A DNA stretch of 64,000 nucleotides from Streptomyces sp. NBC_00554. GTDB taxonomy: Bacteria; Actinomycetota; Actinomycetes; Streptomycetales; Streptomycetaceae. Shown here in pieces: positions 33,988-42,898 of this stretch (within the stretch, counting starts at the first letter, position 1; each line of letters starts with the position of its first letter). The notes below the pieces were generated by a model that saw nothing but the letters and a program-made list of their open reading frames with translations, was not told where the DNA came from and made no database searches. The translations under genes and the position numbers were made by a program. The stretch spans positions 5,952,001-6,016,000 of the forward strand of contig NZ_CP107799.1 in assembly GCF_041431135.1 (NCBI RefSeq), given 5' to 3'.

Positions 33988-34422
33988 CTAGCCTTCCCAG
34001 TCCGAGTCCGACCTGCCCTTGCGGCGGCGGAGGAAGTTCGGGGAGAGTCGCGCGGCCTGGACCACGTTGACTCCCACGATGCCCGCCCAGGCGACCAGGA
34101 GGCCGGGCAGGCCCGCGACACCGCCGCCGATTCCGGACAGGGGGATCGCGAGAACGAGCGAGACGATTCCGAAGCCGAACCGCTCCCCGAAGGAATCGGA
34201 CGACTGGGGTGAGCGCGCGCCGCGGGCCACCACCATCTGCTGTTCCGCGAGCTGGCGGCGTACCTGGCGGTCGACCGCGCCATCGACGCGCTGTTCGACC
34301 TTCTCCAGGAAGGAGTCGATCAGCGCGGGCTCGTACTCTTCGCCCAACTCCTTGCGTGCGTGCAAGGTGGCGTCGAGTTCCTTCTTCAGTTCGGCGTCGC
34401 CGCGGGCATCCATACCGGTCAT
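33988..34422 (-). CDS. Small membrane protein with a coiled-coil N-terminus
   Basis: The 144-residue protein has a charged helical N-terminal half (ELKKELDATLHARKELGEEY and a following helix) and then one or two closely spaced membrane segments (about 85-125). It ends RRRKGRSDSDWEG. The ATG at 34422 lies seven bases after TAACGT (a likely -10 box), so the message is probably leaderless; ATG 34413 is an alternative. I recognise no named family. Confidence 0.75.
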   Translation of the reverse strand: MTGMDARGDAELKKELDATLHARKELGEEYEPALIDSFLEKVEQRVDGAVDRQVRRQLAEQQMVVARGARSPQSSDSFGERFGFGIVSLVLAIPLSGIGGGVAGLPGLLVAWAGIVGVNVVQAARLSPNFLRRRKGRSDSDWEG

Positions 34423-34529
34423 GATGCCCACGTTAGGCAGCCGCAGCCCCCGTCGCACTGGGGTTAGCCCCCCTGTTCGAAGTGGGCTCCACCCCCGTCC
34501 GGCACGAGGGCTCAGGAGGGCGCCCGCCC

Positions 34530-35465
34530 CTACTTGGCCAGCCCGTGCTGCTTGGCGTACGCGTTCGCCACGTCCTCGGGGTCCTTCTTGTCCTTGTCCA
34601 CCTGGCGGTTGAGTTCGGTGAGCTGGGCGGTGGTGAGGACGTTGCCGAGTTCGGCGAGGGCCTTGCGGACCGTGGAGTCGGCCTTGCGGTCGGCGATCAG
34701 GGGGACGATGTGCTGGCCGGGGATGAGGTTCTTGGGGTCGGTCAGGACCACCCAGTCGTTGGCCACGATGTCCGTGTCCGTGGTGAAGAGGTTCGCCACG
34801 TCCACGTCGCCCTTCTTCAGGGCGCCCTTGACCAGCGGACCGGAGGAGTCGAGCGACTTGAACTCCTTGAACTCCACCCCGTACACCTCCTTCAGGCCGA
34901 CCGCGCCGACCTCGCGCTTCTTCACCTCGGGCGCGGCACCGATGACGAGCTTGCCGTTCTGCTTCTTCAGGTCGGCGAGGGAGGTCAGGCCGTACTTCTT
35001 CGCGGTCTCCCGGGTGACCACGAAGGCGTCGGAGTCCTCGGCCATGCCGTACGGGAGGATCTGGAGGCCCGCGGGGAGCGCGATCGCGAGGGCGTTCTGC
35101 ATCTCGCCCTCCTCGGTGGCGGTCGCCTTCGGGGCGAGGTAGTGCAGGAGCGCGCCCTGGTACTCGGGGAGCAGGTCGATGTCGCCGCCCTTGAGAGCGG
35201 GGATGAGGATCTCGCGGGTGCCGAGGTTGGGGCGGACCTTCGTGGTGACGCCCGCCGCTTCCAGGACGGCCGCGTAGAGGTAGCCGAGCACCTGGTTCTC
35301 GGTGAAGTTGGCGGTGCCGATGGTGACGCCGTCCGCGCTGGAACCGCTTCCCGAGCCCGCGCTGCCCCCGCCGTCGAGCGAGGTGATGCCGCTGCTGCAG
35401 GCGGAGAGGACGGGGACGGAGACGGCGGCTCCGGCGAGCGCGCCGAGGAGAGTACGACGGTTCAT
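34530..35465 (-). CDS. Osmoprotectant ABC transporter substrate-binding lipoprotein (OpuC type)
   Basis: The 311-residue lipoprotein has a Tat- or Sec-like start MNRRTLLGALAGAA, lipobox LSAC, a Gly/Ser linker and a type II periplasmic-binding domain of the ProX/OpuCC family. Typical segments are VTIGTANFTENQVLGYLYA and DIDLLPEYQGALLHYL, with LFTTDTDI near the third quarter. It should bind glycine betaine, choline or a related solute. It is the last gene of a four-gene operon, ten bases after the permease gene. Confidence 0.9.
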   Translation of the reverse strand: MNRRTLLGALAGAAVSVPVLSACSSGITSLDGGGSAGSGSGSSADGVTIGTANFTENQVLGYLYAAVLEAAGVTTKVRPNLGTREILIPALKGGDIDLLPEYQGALLHYLAPKATATEEGEMQNALAIALPAGLQILPYGMAEDSDAFVVTRETAKKYGLTSLADLKKQNGKLVIGAAPEVKKREVGAVGLKEVYGVEFKEFKSLDSSGPLVKGALKKGDVDVANLFTTDTDIVANDWVVLTDPKNLIPGQHIVPLIADRKADSTVRKALAELGNVLTTAQLTELNRQVDKDKKDPEDVANAYAKQHGLAK

Positions 35466-35475
35466 GGCTGTGCTC

Positions 35476-36138
35476 CTAGGCGGGGCGGTGGCGGAAGAGG
35501 ATGCGCTGGAGCGCGGAGAGGGCGAGGTCCAGGACCACGGCGACCGCGGCGACCAGGACCGCGCCGCCGAGTACCTGCACGAGGTCGCGCTGGGCGAGGC
35601 CGTCGAAGACGAAGCGGCCCAGGCCCCCGAAGCTGACGTACGCGGCGACCGTGGCCGTCGACACCACCTGGATCAGCGCGAGGCGCAGGCCCGTCATGAT
35701 CAGGGGGAGCGCGAGGGGCAGTTCCACCTGGAAGAGGACCTGGTGCCAGCGCATGCCCTGGCCGCGGGCCGCGTCCTTCACGTCCGGGTCGACGGCGGTC
35801 ATGCCGGCGTACGTGTTCGTGACGATCGACGGGACCGCGAGGGCGACGAGCGCGATGTACACCGGCCACATGGACAGGCCGCTGGCCAGGAAGACGAGCA
35901 CGACCAGGCCGACGGTGGGCAGCGCGCGGCCGAAGGAGGAGAGGTTGATCGCGAGGAAGGCGCCTTTGCCGGTGTGGCCGATGAGCAGGCCGACGGGGAG
36001 GGCGATCGCGGTGGCGACGAGCGTCGCGAGCAGCGAGTACTGGAGGTGCTCGGCGAGGCGGTGCGCGATGCCGTCGGTGCCGGACCACATCGCGCCGCTG
36101 GTCAGCCAGCTGCCGAGGTTCTTGAAGAGTTCGAACAT
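35476..36138 (-). CDS. Osmoprotectant ABC transporter permease (OpuC type, second)
   Basis: The 220-residue permease has five or six membrane helices and the binding-protein-dependent permease loop DVKDAARGQGMRWHQVL. GLIAL-like coupling residues follow in ALPLIMTGLRLALIQVV, and the protein contains PTVGLVVLVFLASGLSMWP. ATG 36138 overlaps the stop of the preceding permease gene by one base (TGATG). Paired with 36138-36779 it forms the transmembrane heterodimer. Confidence 0.9.
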   Translation of the reverse strand: MFELFKNLGSWLTSGAMWSGTDGIAHRLAEHLQYSLLATLVATAIALPVGLLIGHTGKGAFLAINLSSFGRALPTVGLVVLVFLASGLSMWPVYIALVALAVPSIVTNTYAGMTAVDPDVKDAARGQGMRWHQVLFQVELPLALPLIMTGLRLALIQVVSTATVAAYVSFGGLGRFVFDGLAQRDLVQVLGGAVLVAAVAVVLDLALSALQRILFRHRPA

Positions 36139-36779
36139 CAGGCTCGCCGCCTCGTCCACGGGGTGAGTACGTACTGCACGGCCACCAGGAGCGCGTCCGC
36201 CACCAGCGCCAGGAGGAGCGTCAGGACCACGCCGACGATCACCGGGGTGGGGAAGTTGCGCTGGAAGCCGTCGGTGAAGAGCTGGCCGAGTCCGCCGTCG
36301 CCGATGTACGTCGCCACCGAGACCAGCGAGATCGACATGACCGTCGCGATCCGCACGCCCGCCATGATCACCGGGAGGGCGAGGGGGAGTTCGACGGTGA
36401 GGAGGGTGCGCAGGGGGCGGGTGCCCATCGCCTTCGCGGCCTCCTTGGTCTTCGCGGGGACCGAGTCGAGGCCCTCGACCGTGTTCCGGAGCAGGACGAC
36501 CAGCGTGTAGATCGTCAGGCCGATGACGGTGGTGGTGCGGGTGAGGCCGGACACCGGGAGCAGGAGCACGAAGATCGCGATCGACGGGATCGTGAACAGG
36601 ACGTTCGAGAGGCCGAGGAGCAGGCCGCGCAGGGGGCGGATCCTGTGTGCGACCACGGCCAGCGGGAGGGAGATCAGCAGCCCGAAGAAGACCGCGGACA
36701 GGGCCGCTTGGAGGTGGGAGACGGTGAGGGTGGTGAGGTCGTCGGTGTGGTCGCCTATCCACGACCAGTCGATGGTCAT
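36138..36779 (-). CDS. Osmoprotectant ABC transporter permease (OpuC type, first)
   Basis: The 213-residue permease starts MTIDWSWIGDHTDDLTTLTV. It has about five membrane helices, the coupling loop KTKEAAKAMGTRPLRTLL, and the typical IPSIAIFVLLLPVSGL and SVATYIGDGGLGQL segments of OpuC/ProW proteins. ATG 36779 overlaps the ATPase stop by four bases (ATGA), so the genes are translationally coupled. Confidence 0.9.
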   Translation of the reverse strand: MTIDWSWIGDHTDDLTTLTVSHLQAALSAVFFGLLISLPLAVVAHRIRPLRGLLLGLSNVLFTIPSIAIFVLLLPVSGLTRTTTVIGLTIYTLVVLLRNTVEGLDSVPAKTKEAAKAMGTRPLRTLLTVELPLALPVIMAGVRIATVMSISLVSVATYIGDGGLGQLFTDGFQRNFPTPVIVGVVLTLLLALVADALLVAVQYVLTPWTRRRA

Positions 36780-37810
36780 ATGGCCACTCGCGCTTCGGTG
36801 TGCGCGTTGCCCGCGTGCTCGTGGATCTTGTCGCGGGAGGTGACGCCGGTGAGGACGCCGGTGGCGTCGACACGTGCCACCAGGCCGGTCGGCGACGCGA
36901 TCGACTCGTTGAGCGCGGCGAGGAGGGTGTCGGTGTCCTTGAGGGGCCGTACGGGGAGTTCGGCTTCCTTGGACCGCCAGTGCTGGGGCCTGCGGGCGCC
37001 GTCGAGGACGAGTTCCCAGGTGCCGCCTTCGGGGGCGGGGGCCTGGGGGAGGCCCGCCAGGGTCTTCAGGGAGAGGAGCTTGAGGCCTCGCTCGGCGCCC
37101 AGGAAGTCGGCGACGAAGTCGTCCGCGGGGCGGGCGAGGAGCTCGGCGGGCTCGGCGCACTGGACGAGATGACCGCCCGTGCGGAAGATCGCGATCTGGT
37201 CGCCGAGGCGTACCGCCTCATCCACGTCGTGCGTGACGAAGACGATGGTCTTGCTCAACTCCTTCTGGAGCCGCAGCAGTTCGTCCTGGAGCTGGGTGCG
37301 GACGACCGGGTCGACCGCGCCGAAGGGCTCGTCCATGAGGAGGACCGGCGGGTCGGCGGCGAGGGCGCGGGCCACGCCGACGCGCTGCTGCTGGCCGCCG
37401 GAGAGCTGGTGCGGGAACCGCTTGCCGGCGTCGGCGGCGAGGCCGACGGTCTCGAGCAGCTCGGCCGCCCTCGCCCGGGCCTTCCTGCGGCCCCAGCCGA
37501 GGAGCAGCGGCACGGTCGCGATGTTGTCGAGCACCGTGCGGTGCGGGAACAGCCCCGACTGCTGGATGACGTAGCCGATGGAACGGCGCAGCTCGGCGGC
37601 GTCCTGCTCCAGGACGTCCTTGCCGCCGACCCGGATGGTCCCGGAGGTCGGGTCGACCATTCGGTTGATCATCCGGAGGGTGGTCGTCTTACCGCAACCG
37701 GAAGATCCGACGAGTACGGTCACGCCGCCCTCCGGCATCTGCAGGGAGAGGTCGTGGACTGCTGTGGTGCCGTTGGGGAAACGCTTGTGGACCGTGTCGA
37801 ACTGGATCAT
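36776..37810 (-). CDS. Osmoprotectant ABC transporter ATP-binding protein (OpuCA/ProV type)
   Basis: The 344-residue ATPase shows Walker A GSSGCGKTT, QQSGLFPHRTV, signature LSGGQQQRVGVARAL, Walker B VLLMDEPFGAVDP and H-loop VTHDVDEA, followed by a C-terminal regulatory region (about 250-344) resembling one weak CBS pair. It is the first gene of the operon that continues with two permeases and the binding protein. ATG 37810 follows AAGGGA. Confidence 0.9.
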   Translation of the reverse strand: MIQFDTVHKRFPNGTTAVHDLSLQMPEGGVTVLVGSSGCGKTTTLRMINRMVDPTSGTIRVGGKDVLEQDAAELRRSIGYVIQQSGLFPHRTVLDNIATVPLLLGWGRRKARARAAELLETVGLAADAGKRFPHQLSGGQQQRVGVARALAADPPVLLMDEPFGAVDPVVRTQLQDELLRLQKELSKTIVFVTHDVDEAVRLGDQIAIFRTGGHLVQCAEPAELLARPADDFVADFLGAERGLKLLSLKTLAGLPQAPAPEGGTWELVLDGARRPQHWRSKEAELPVRPLKDTDTLLAALNESIASPTGLVARVDATGVLTGVTSRDKIHEHAGNAHTEARVAI

Positions 37811-37952
37811 GAGGTGTCCCTTGCCCGGTCTGCATATCGTCATGCAGAGTTCTCTGTACCTGAATAGGTTGTCAACGGTCCGGTGTTAATCGCTGGTTAC
37901 TTATGACCGCCAGGCAAGATCCAATGTCCGGATTGAGGGGAGTTAACGCTCT
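37811..37952. promoter_or_regulatory. Divergent promoter region between the transporter and the lyase
   Basis: CTGCAT (37830-37835) and ATGCAG (37842-37847) make a perfect inverted repeat 20 bases before the ATPase start. On the minus strand, TTGACA (complement of 37870-37875) is a candidate -35 box for the transporter. The GTTAAC-rich stretch near 37885-37945 is relatively AT-rich and should hold the lyase promoter. Confidence 0.45.
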
Positions 37953-39491
37953 ATGTCGTCTCGGAATGTGGACGTGCCGAGTGGGGTGACGGCCGGCCTC
38001 GTGGTGCTGGACGGCTGCAGCACCGGCGTCGCGGACGTCGTCCGGCTCGCCGACGGGGCCGCGCGGCCGGTTCCCGGCACCGAAGCGATGAAGCGCGTCG
38101 AGGAATCCTGGGACGCGGCCCGGCAGATCGCCGCGAGCGGCCGCGTGTACGGCCGCTCCACCGGAGTGGGCGCCAACCGGAACGAGGACGTGCCGACGGC
38201 GTCCGCCGCGGGACACGGTCTGCGGCTCCTGCGCAGCCACGCCGGAGCCATCGGCGAGGAACTCCCCGCCCGGCAGGTCCGCGCGATGCTCGCCGTACGC
38301 GCCAACCAACTCCTCGCGGGCGGAGCCGGACTCCGGCCCACCGTCGTCACGGCACTCTGCGAGGCACTGGAGACCGGGGCGTACCCGGTGGTGAACGAGT
38401 TCGGCTCCGTGGGCACGGGCGACATCGCGGCGCTGGCGCAGGTGGGGCTTGCGTTGGCGGGGGAGCATCCTTGGCGGTCCTCCGGGGCGGGGGCCGGGCG
38501 GTTCCCCGAGGGGCTGGGCCCCGAGCCTCAGCCGCTCGACAACAACGATGCCCTCGCGCTCATCAGCAGCAACGCGCTCACCCTCGGGCAGGCCGCGTTG
38601 GCCCTCGACGAGTTGCGTGGGCTCATCGGGGCCACGCAGGTCGTCGCCGCGTTGTCGCTGCTCGCCGTCGACGGGTCGCACGAGGCGTACGCGGCGCCCG
38701 TGCACGCCGCCCGCCCGCACCGCGGATCGGTCGAAGTGGCCCGGCGGATGCGGGAGTTGATCGGTGCGGCGGACCGGCCGGTGCCGCCGCTCGGGCGGAT
38801 CCAGGACCCGTACGGCTTCCGGTGCGTCCCGCAGATCCACGGGCCCGCGCAGGACGCGGCGGACGCACTGGAGGACGTCCTCACCGTCGAGATCAACGCC
38901 GCCGCCGAGAACCCCCTGATCTGCCCCGAGGACATGGCCGCCTACCACCACGGCGGCTTCTACCAGGCCCAACTCGCCCTCGCCCTGGACCACTTCAGGC
39001 TGGCCGTCACCCAGGTGGCCCGCCTGTCGACCTCCCGGCTCTCCACCCTCAACGAGCCCGCCTACACCCGCCTGCGCCCCTTCCTCGCCGACAGCGAGCC
39101 CGCGTCCTCCGGCGTGATGATCCTGGAGTACGCCGCCGCGGCCGCCCTCGGTGACCTGCGGGCCTTCTCGGCGCCCGCCTCGCTCGGCCACGCTGTACTC
39201 TCCCGGGGCGTCGAGGAGCAGGCGAGCTTCGCCTCGCTCGCCGCACGTCAGACCTTGCGGGCGTGCGGTGCGTACCGTCTTGTCGTCGGCTGCGAACTGG
39301 TCGCCGCCGTACGGGCGTTGCGCCAGCGCGGTCTGCGGCCCGACCCGGAGCTGCCGGCCGGGCGGGCGCTGGAGCTGGCCGAGTCGGTGCTCGACCCGGA
39401 ACAGGCCGACCGGCCGCTCACCGACGACGTGGGCACGGCGGCCGCACTGCTCGACCGGTTCACGGACATCTGGAGGGGGAGCGCGTCATGA
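37953..39491 (+). CDS. Aromatic-amino-acid lyase homologue lacking the Ala-Ser-Gly cofactor triad
   Basis: The 512-residue protein has the HAL/PAL fold throughout: YGRSTGVGANRNED near the active-site Tyr, LLRSHAGAIGEELP, QDPYGFRCVPQIHGPAQDA, AAENPLI and an all-helical C-terminus. Family enzymes form the MIO electrophile from GSVGASGD; here the same place reads GSVGTGDIAALA (Thr155-Gly156), one residue shorter, so standard MIO formation looks impossible. The substrate and even lyase activity are therefore uncertain. It overlaps the RpiR regulator gene by four bases and lies about 6 kb before the hut genes. True histidine ammonia-lyase probably lies elsewhere. Confidence 0.85.
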   Translation: MSSRNVDVPSGVTAGLVVLDGCSTGVADVVRLADGAARPVPGTEAMKRVEESWDAARQIAASGRVYGRSTGVGANRNEDVPTASAAGHGLRLLRSHAGAIGEELPARQVRAMLAVRANQLLAGGAGLRPTVVTALCEALETGAYPVVNEFGSVGTGDIAALAQVGLALAGEHPWRSSGAGAGRFPEGLGPEPQPLDNNDALALISSNALTLGQAALALDELRGLIGATQVVAALSLLAVDGSHEAYAAPVHAARPHRGSVEVARRMRELIGAADRPVPPLGRIQDPYGFRCVPQIHGPAQDAADALEDVLTVEINAAAENPLICPEDMAAYHHGGFYQAQLALALDHFRLAVTQVARLSTSRLSTLNEPAYTRLRPFLADSEPASSGVMILEYAAAAALGDLRAFSAPASLGHAVLSRGVEEQASFASLAARQTLRACGAYRLVVGCELVAAVRALRQRGLRPDPELPAGRALELAESVLDPEQADRPLTDDVGTAAALLDRFTDIWRGSAS

Positions 39492-40384
39492 ACGGCGTGG
39501 ACGCAAGTGCGGACGGGACCAAGGGTGTTGACGGGAGCAGCGGTATGACGACGGACAGTCCCGCCGCGCGGCTTCAGGCGCTCTTCGAGGGGCACCGGCT
39601 GACGCCGACCCAGCGGCGCATCGCGCACAGCATGGTGCGGCGCGCCGCCGACGTGCCGTTCCTGTCGAGCGTCGAGCTCGCCGAACTGGCCGGGGTCAGC
39701 CAGCCCTCCGTCACCCGCTTCGCGGTCGCGCTCGGCTTCGACGGCTACCCGGCGCTGCGCAAGCACCTGCGCGAGGTCGCGCCCACCGAACAGACCGCCG
39801 CCTCCGCCTCGTACAACGAGTACCAGCAGGCCGTCGAGGCCGAGATCGAGAATCTGAAGCACCTGGCGGAGGTCCTTGCGGACCCGCGCCCGGTGGCGCG
39901 TGCCGGGCGTCTCCTGGCTTCGAGCAGGCCCCTCCCCGTACTCGGTCTGCGGGCCGCCGCCTCCCAGGCGTACGGCTTCGCGTACTTCGCCGCCAAGGTC
40001 CACCCCGACGTACGGCTGCTGCACGAGGGCGGCACGATGCTCCACGACCGTATCGACGCGGCCGTACGCGCCGGGGCCACGGCCCTGCTGTGCTTCGCGC
40101 TGCCCCGGCACCCGCGTGAGGTCGTCGACTCGCTGGCGTACGCGAAGGAGGCGGGCCTGACGGTGGTCACCGTCGCGGACTCGGCGTTCGCGCCGGTGGC
40201 GAAGGTGTCGGACCTGCTGCTCCCGGCCGCCGTCGGCACCGGCCTCGCCTTCGACACGGCCTGCGCCCCGATGCTGCTGGGCCGCGTCCTCCTTGAGGCG
40301 ATGTGCGACGACCTGCCGGACGCGCAGGCGCGCCTCGAGGAGTTCGACGTGCGGGCCGCGGCCCGGGGACTGTTCGTGGAGTAG
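39488..40384 (+). CDS. RpiR/MurR-family transcriptional regulator
   Basis: The 298-residue protein has an N-terminal helix-turn-helix (about 30-100; FLSSVELAELAGVSQPSVTR) and a C-terminal SIS sugar-phosphate-binding domain (about 145-285). This architecture normally senses a phosphosugar or a small metabolite. ATG 39488 overlaps the lyase stop (ATGA), so the two are co-translated, and it may sense a product of the lyase homologue or control the operon. A link to the hut genes is possible but not shown by the sequence. Confidence 0.88.
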   Translation: MNGVDASADGTKGVDGSSGMTTDSPAARLQALFEGHRLTPTQRRIAHSMVRRAADVPFLSSVELAELAGVSQPSVTRFAVALGFDGYPALRKHLREVAPTEQTAASASYNEYQQAVEAEIENLKHLAEVLADPRPVARAGRLLASSRPLPVLGLRAAASQAYGFAYFAAKVHPDVRLLHEGGTMLHDRIDAAVRAGATALLCFALPRHPREVVDSLAYAKEAGLTVVTVADSAFAPVAKVSDLLLPAAVGTGLAFDTACAPMLLGRVLLEAMCDDLPDAQARLEEFDVRAAARGLFVE

Positions 40385-40503
40385 GCCCGGACCTGCCGTG
40401 CGGTAGTCACGGTTTGGTTGAGCGGCCGTGCTTCTCAGGTTCGTCTCACCTTCGCTCGCTAGCGTGCCCGCCCGGAGAGCTGGGACACACGAGGAGGCGG
40501 AAC

Positions 40504-41073
40504 GTGGTGCGCGGAGGGCAGGGACTGGCCCGGGTGGCTGTCGTCGTCAGGGCCGGTGCCGCACCGCTGTGGTGGTGCGGGGTGTTCGCGGCGGGTATCG
40601 GCTTGCTGCTGCCGGGGCTGACCGGGCGCCGGATCGGGGTCATGGCCGGAGCTGTGCTGTTCATCGTCACGGCCGTCGTCGTGGCGTACACGCGCAGGAA
40701 GCGGTACGTCGCACTGGCCCGCTCCGCCGCGCGCGCCGGCAAGCACGACGTGCTCCAGGACCGTGCGGTGACCGTAAGGAACTGGCGCCGGGGCCATCGC
40801 TGGTGGCTGCTGCTCGCCTTCGCGGGCGCGCTGGGCAGCTCGTTCGCGGTGCCCGCGGCAGGCGGCATGCTGATCGCGGGTGCGGGCGCCGGCCTGTGGG
40901 TGAAGGCCGGCTGGCTCGGGCGCCGCGAACGTGCCGGGCAGGAGCTGATCTGGGTGCGCGTCGACTGGCTCGGCAGGGGCGCGGGCGCCCCCGCCGGCAA
41001 GCCGGTCAAGGCCTGCCGGGCCACCGGAGTTGCGGCGGGCGACGCCGCGCCCGGCGGAGCGCGGCGCCACTGA
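40504..41073 (+). CDS. Small integral membrane protein
   Basis: The 189-residue protein has about four membrane segments in two pairs (about 18-60 and 99-138) separated by a basic loop (RRKRYVALARSAARAGKH). A soluble C-terminal tail follows. GTG 40504 is six bases after GAGGAGG. No named family is recognised. The promoter is probably at TAGCGT near 40460. Confidence 0.72.
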   Translation: MVRGGQGLARVAVVVRAGAAPLWWCGVFAAGIGLLLPGLTGRRIGVMAGAVLFIVTAVVVAYTRRKRYVALARSAARAGKHDVLQDRAVTVRNWRRGHRWWLLLAFAGALGSSFAVPAAGGMLIAGAGAGLWVKAGWLGRRERAGQELIWVRVDWLGRGAGAPAGKPVKACRATGVAAGDAAPGGARRH

Positions 41074-41111
41074 CGGCGTTGGCTGCAGCAGCCGTTGGCC
41101 GTCGGCTTGGT

Positions 41112-41486
41112 TTACACCTCCAGGTCCGCTTCGATCTTGCGCAGCTGGTGGCGGGCCATCGCCAGGTTGGACCGTTTGACGTCGAGCACCAGGTACAGGA
41201 AGAGGCCGTTGCCGCCGCGCCCCTTCATCAACCGGATCAGGTGGTACTGGTCGGACAGCGTGATCAGGATGTCCTCGATCTCGCCCTTCAGTCCGAGGTG
41301 TTCCATGGTGCGCAGCTTGGCGCGTACGACGTCGGTGTTGCCGGCCGCCGCGACGTTGAGGTCGAAGCTCTTGCTGCCGCCGATGGTGCCCAGCGCCATT
41401 CCGCTGGTGTAGTCGACGAGGGCGGCTCCGGTCGCGCCCTCGATGGAGGCGAGCGCCTCTTTCAGCGCGGTTTCGGTATTTGCCAT
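41112..41486 (-). CDS. Roadblock/LC7 protein, last gene of a four-gene operon
   Basis: The 124-residue protein has the roadblock fold. It shows VDYTSGMALGTIGG, a central helix and DQYHLIRLM, and the C-terminal strand-helix SNLAMARHQLRKIE. It resembles the first gene of the same operon (42895-43293), suggesting heterodimer or platform formation. Roadblock proteins in bacteria often act on MglA-like small GTPases; none is present here. ATG 41486 follows GAAAGGAAC. Confidence 0.85.
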   Translation of the reverse strand: MANTETALKEALASIEGATGAALVDYTSGMALGTIGGSKSFDLNVAAAGNTDVVRAKLRTMEHLGLKGEIEDILITLSDQYHLIRLMKGRGGNGLFLYLVLDVKRSNLAMARHQLRKIEADLEV

Positions 41487-41502
41487 GGTGTCTTGGTTCC
41501 TT

Positions 41503-42066
41503 TCAACTTTCCGATGTGGTGGGGGTGTTGGGGGTTCGGGTCGTGGCGGTGGCCGTGCGTTGACTCGCCGTGCCGCGCGCCGTCCGGTTGCGCGAGGGGG
41601 CGGCGGCGGTCTTCGCCGGAGCCCTCGCCGAGGTGACCGGTTCGCCGCGCGCCGTCGCGGCGTCCACGAGCTCCCCGATCCGGGTGCCGGAGCGGCGCCC
41701 CTCCAGGTGCAGCCGCCCGACGTTCACCCGGTCCTGGGCGAGCAGGGTCAGCACGGCGGAGGTGCCTGCCGCGTACGTCGCCACATAGCCGTGGACGCCG
41801 CGCACGAGCAGCTCGCGGAAGTCGCCCTGCCCGGTGGCGTCCGCCATCCGTACGGCGACGCCCAGCGCGGCCGCGGTGAGCGCGGCCAGGCCGTCCGGCT
41901 CCACGCCGGGGGTGTCGTGGGCGAGGACGAGACCGTCGGCGCTGGCCGCGAGCGCCCCGGTCAGCTGGGGTACTCGGGCCCTCAACCGGTGGAGTTCGTC
42001 GAGGACTTCGGGCTCCGCCGCCATCAGCAGTCTCCTCTCGGCACGCTGTCGTAGCGCGCGGATCAC
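41503..42066 (-). CDS. Roadblock-like protein with disordered basic tail
   Basis: The 187-residue protein has a roadblock/LC7-like core (about 10-130, GALAASADGLVLAHD and YVATYAAGTSAVLTLLA). A low-complexity tail rich in Thr, Ala and Arg (about 140-187) follows. GTG 42066 follows GGGAGG. It is the third gene of the operon, 16 bases before the last. Confidence 0.8.
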   Translation of the reverse strand: MIRALRQRAERRLLMAAEPEVLDELHRLRARVPQLTGALAASADGLVLAHDTPGVEPDGLAALTAAALGVAVRMADATGQGDFRELLVRGVHGYVATYAAGTSAVLTLLAQDRVNVGRLHLEGRRSGTRIGELVDAATARGEPVTSARAPAKTAAAPSRNRTARGTASQRTATATTRTPNTPTTSES

Positions 42067-42088
42067 AAGGCCTCCCGCTCGTCGGTGC

Positions 42089-42898
42089 TCACAGGGCCTC
42101 CAATGCGTCTCTGAGCCGCCGCAGCAGAGCCACGTCGGGATCGGCCGAGGGCTGCGTGAGCACACTGGGCACGGGAGGCTGCTGCGCAGGCGCCGCCGCC
42201 GTCACGAGCCCGGCGGCGGCCAGCCGCCGCAGGTCGACCAGGGTGTGGAACGCGGGCCGCCCCAGGGCGAGCGAGACGTCCGCCGCGGTGCGTACGCCGT
42301 CCACCCGGACGAGTACGGCTTCCTGGCGCAGCGGCACCGACGGCCCGGCGGCGAGGTGGGCGCGCACCAGCGGTGCGGTGTCCGTCGCCGGGTCGGGCCA
42401 GATGCGGTGCAGCAGCTCACGGCGGCGCACGGTCTCGCGCTCCAGCGCGGCCACCGGCACCGGTCGGACGATGCCGAGCCAGTGCGCGGCCCCGTAGCGG
42501 AAGCGGGTCGGGGTGCTGCTCGCCCCGAGCACGAAGTACGCCGCGTCGTACAGCGAACCGAGATGGCACAGTTCCAGCGCCCCTTCAGCGATCCGGCCGG
42601 TGTCGACCAGGAAACGTCCGACCCGGTGGCGTGCGCCGGCTGCCGCGACGGCCTCCCGCCAGACCTCGGCGTCCAGCACCCCACGGGCGGCGAACAGCAC
42701 GTCGAGCCCAGGTGTGGCGGGGCTCTCGGCGTGCACCACGTCGCCGTCGGCGAGGTAGAGCGTGCCGCGTTCGCGTATGAGCACGCCGGTGGCCCGCTCG
42801 GCGGCGAGCCGGCTCAGCATCGGCGAGACGCCGCCGGTGTCGGCCGCCCTGTCCCGCAGGGGGAGTCGGGGCGGAGGTGGTGTCCTGACCGTCGTCAC
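42089..42898 (-). CDS. DUF4388-like protein of the roadblock operon
   Basis: The 269-residue protein begins with a Pro-rich segment. An N-terminal PATAN/DUF4388-like domain follows (about 20-100; LAAERATGVLIRERGTLYL is the characteristic entry). A winged-helix-like C-terminal part (about 170-245, VDGVRTAADVSLALGRP) comes after it. DUF4388 proteins accompany signalling modules in bacteria. GTG 42898 overlaps the preceding roadblock gene by four bases, so the two are coupled. Confidence 0.78.
   Translation of the reverse strand: MTTVRTPPPPRLPLRDRAADTGGVSPMLSRLAAERATGVLIRERGTLYLADGDVVHAESPATPGLDVLFAARGVLDAEVWREAVAAAGARHRVGRFLVDTGRIAEGALELCHLGSLYDAAYFVLGASSTPTRFRYGAAHWLGIVRPVPVAALERETVRRRELLHRIWPDPATDTAPLVRAHLAAGPSVPLRQEAVLVRVDGVRTAADVSLALGRPAFHTLVDLRRLAAAGLVTAAAPAQQPPVPSVLTQPSADPDVALLRRLRDALEAL

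Noticed and set aside
33733..34212. Forward open frame after the cystathionine beta-synthase gene
   Set aside because: It runs through two strong hairpins and then antisense through the membrane-protein gene, so it is a high-GC artefact.
37953..39491. Calling the lyase homologue hutH
   Set aside because: The cofactor-forming Ala-Ser-Gly is missing, and in the related species I recall the true histidine ammonia-lyase lies elsewhere.
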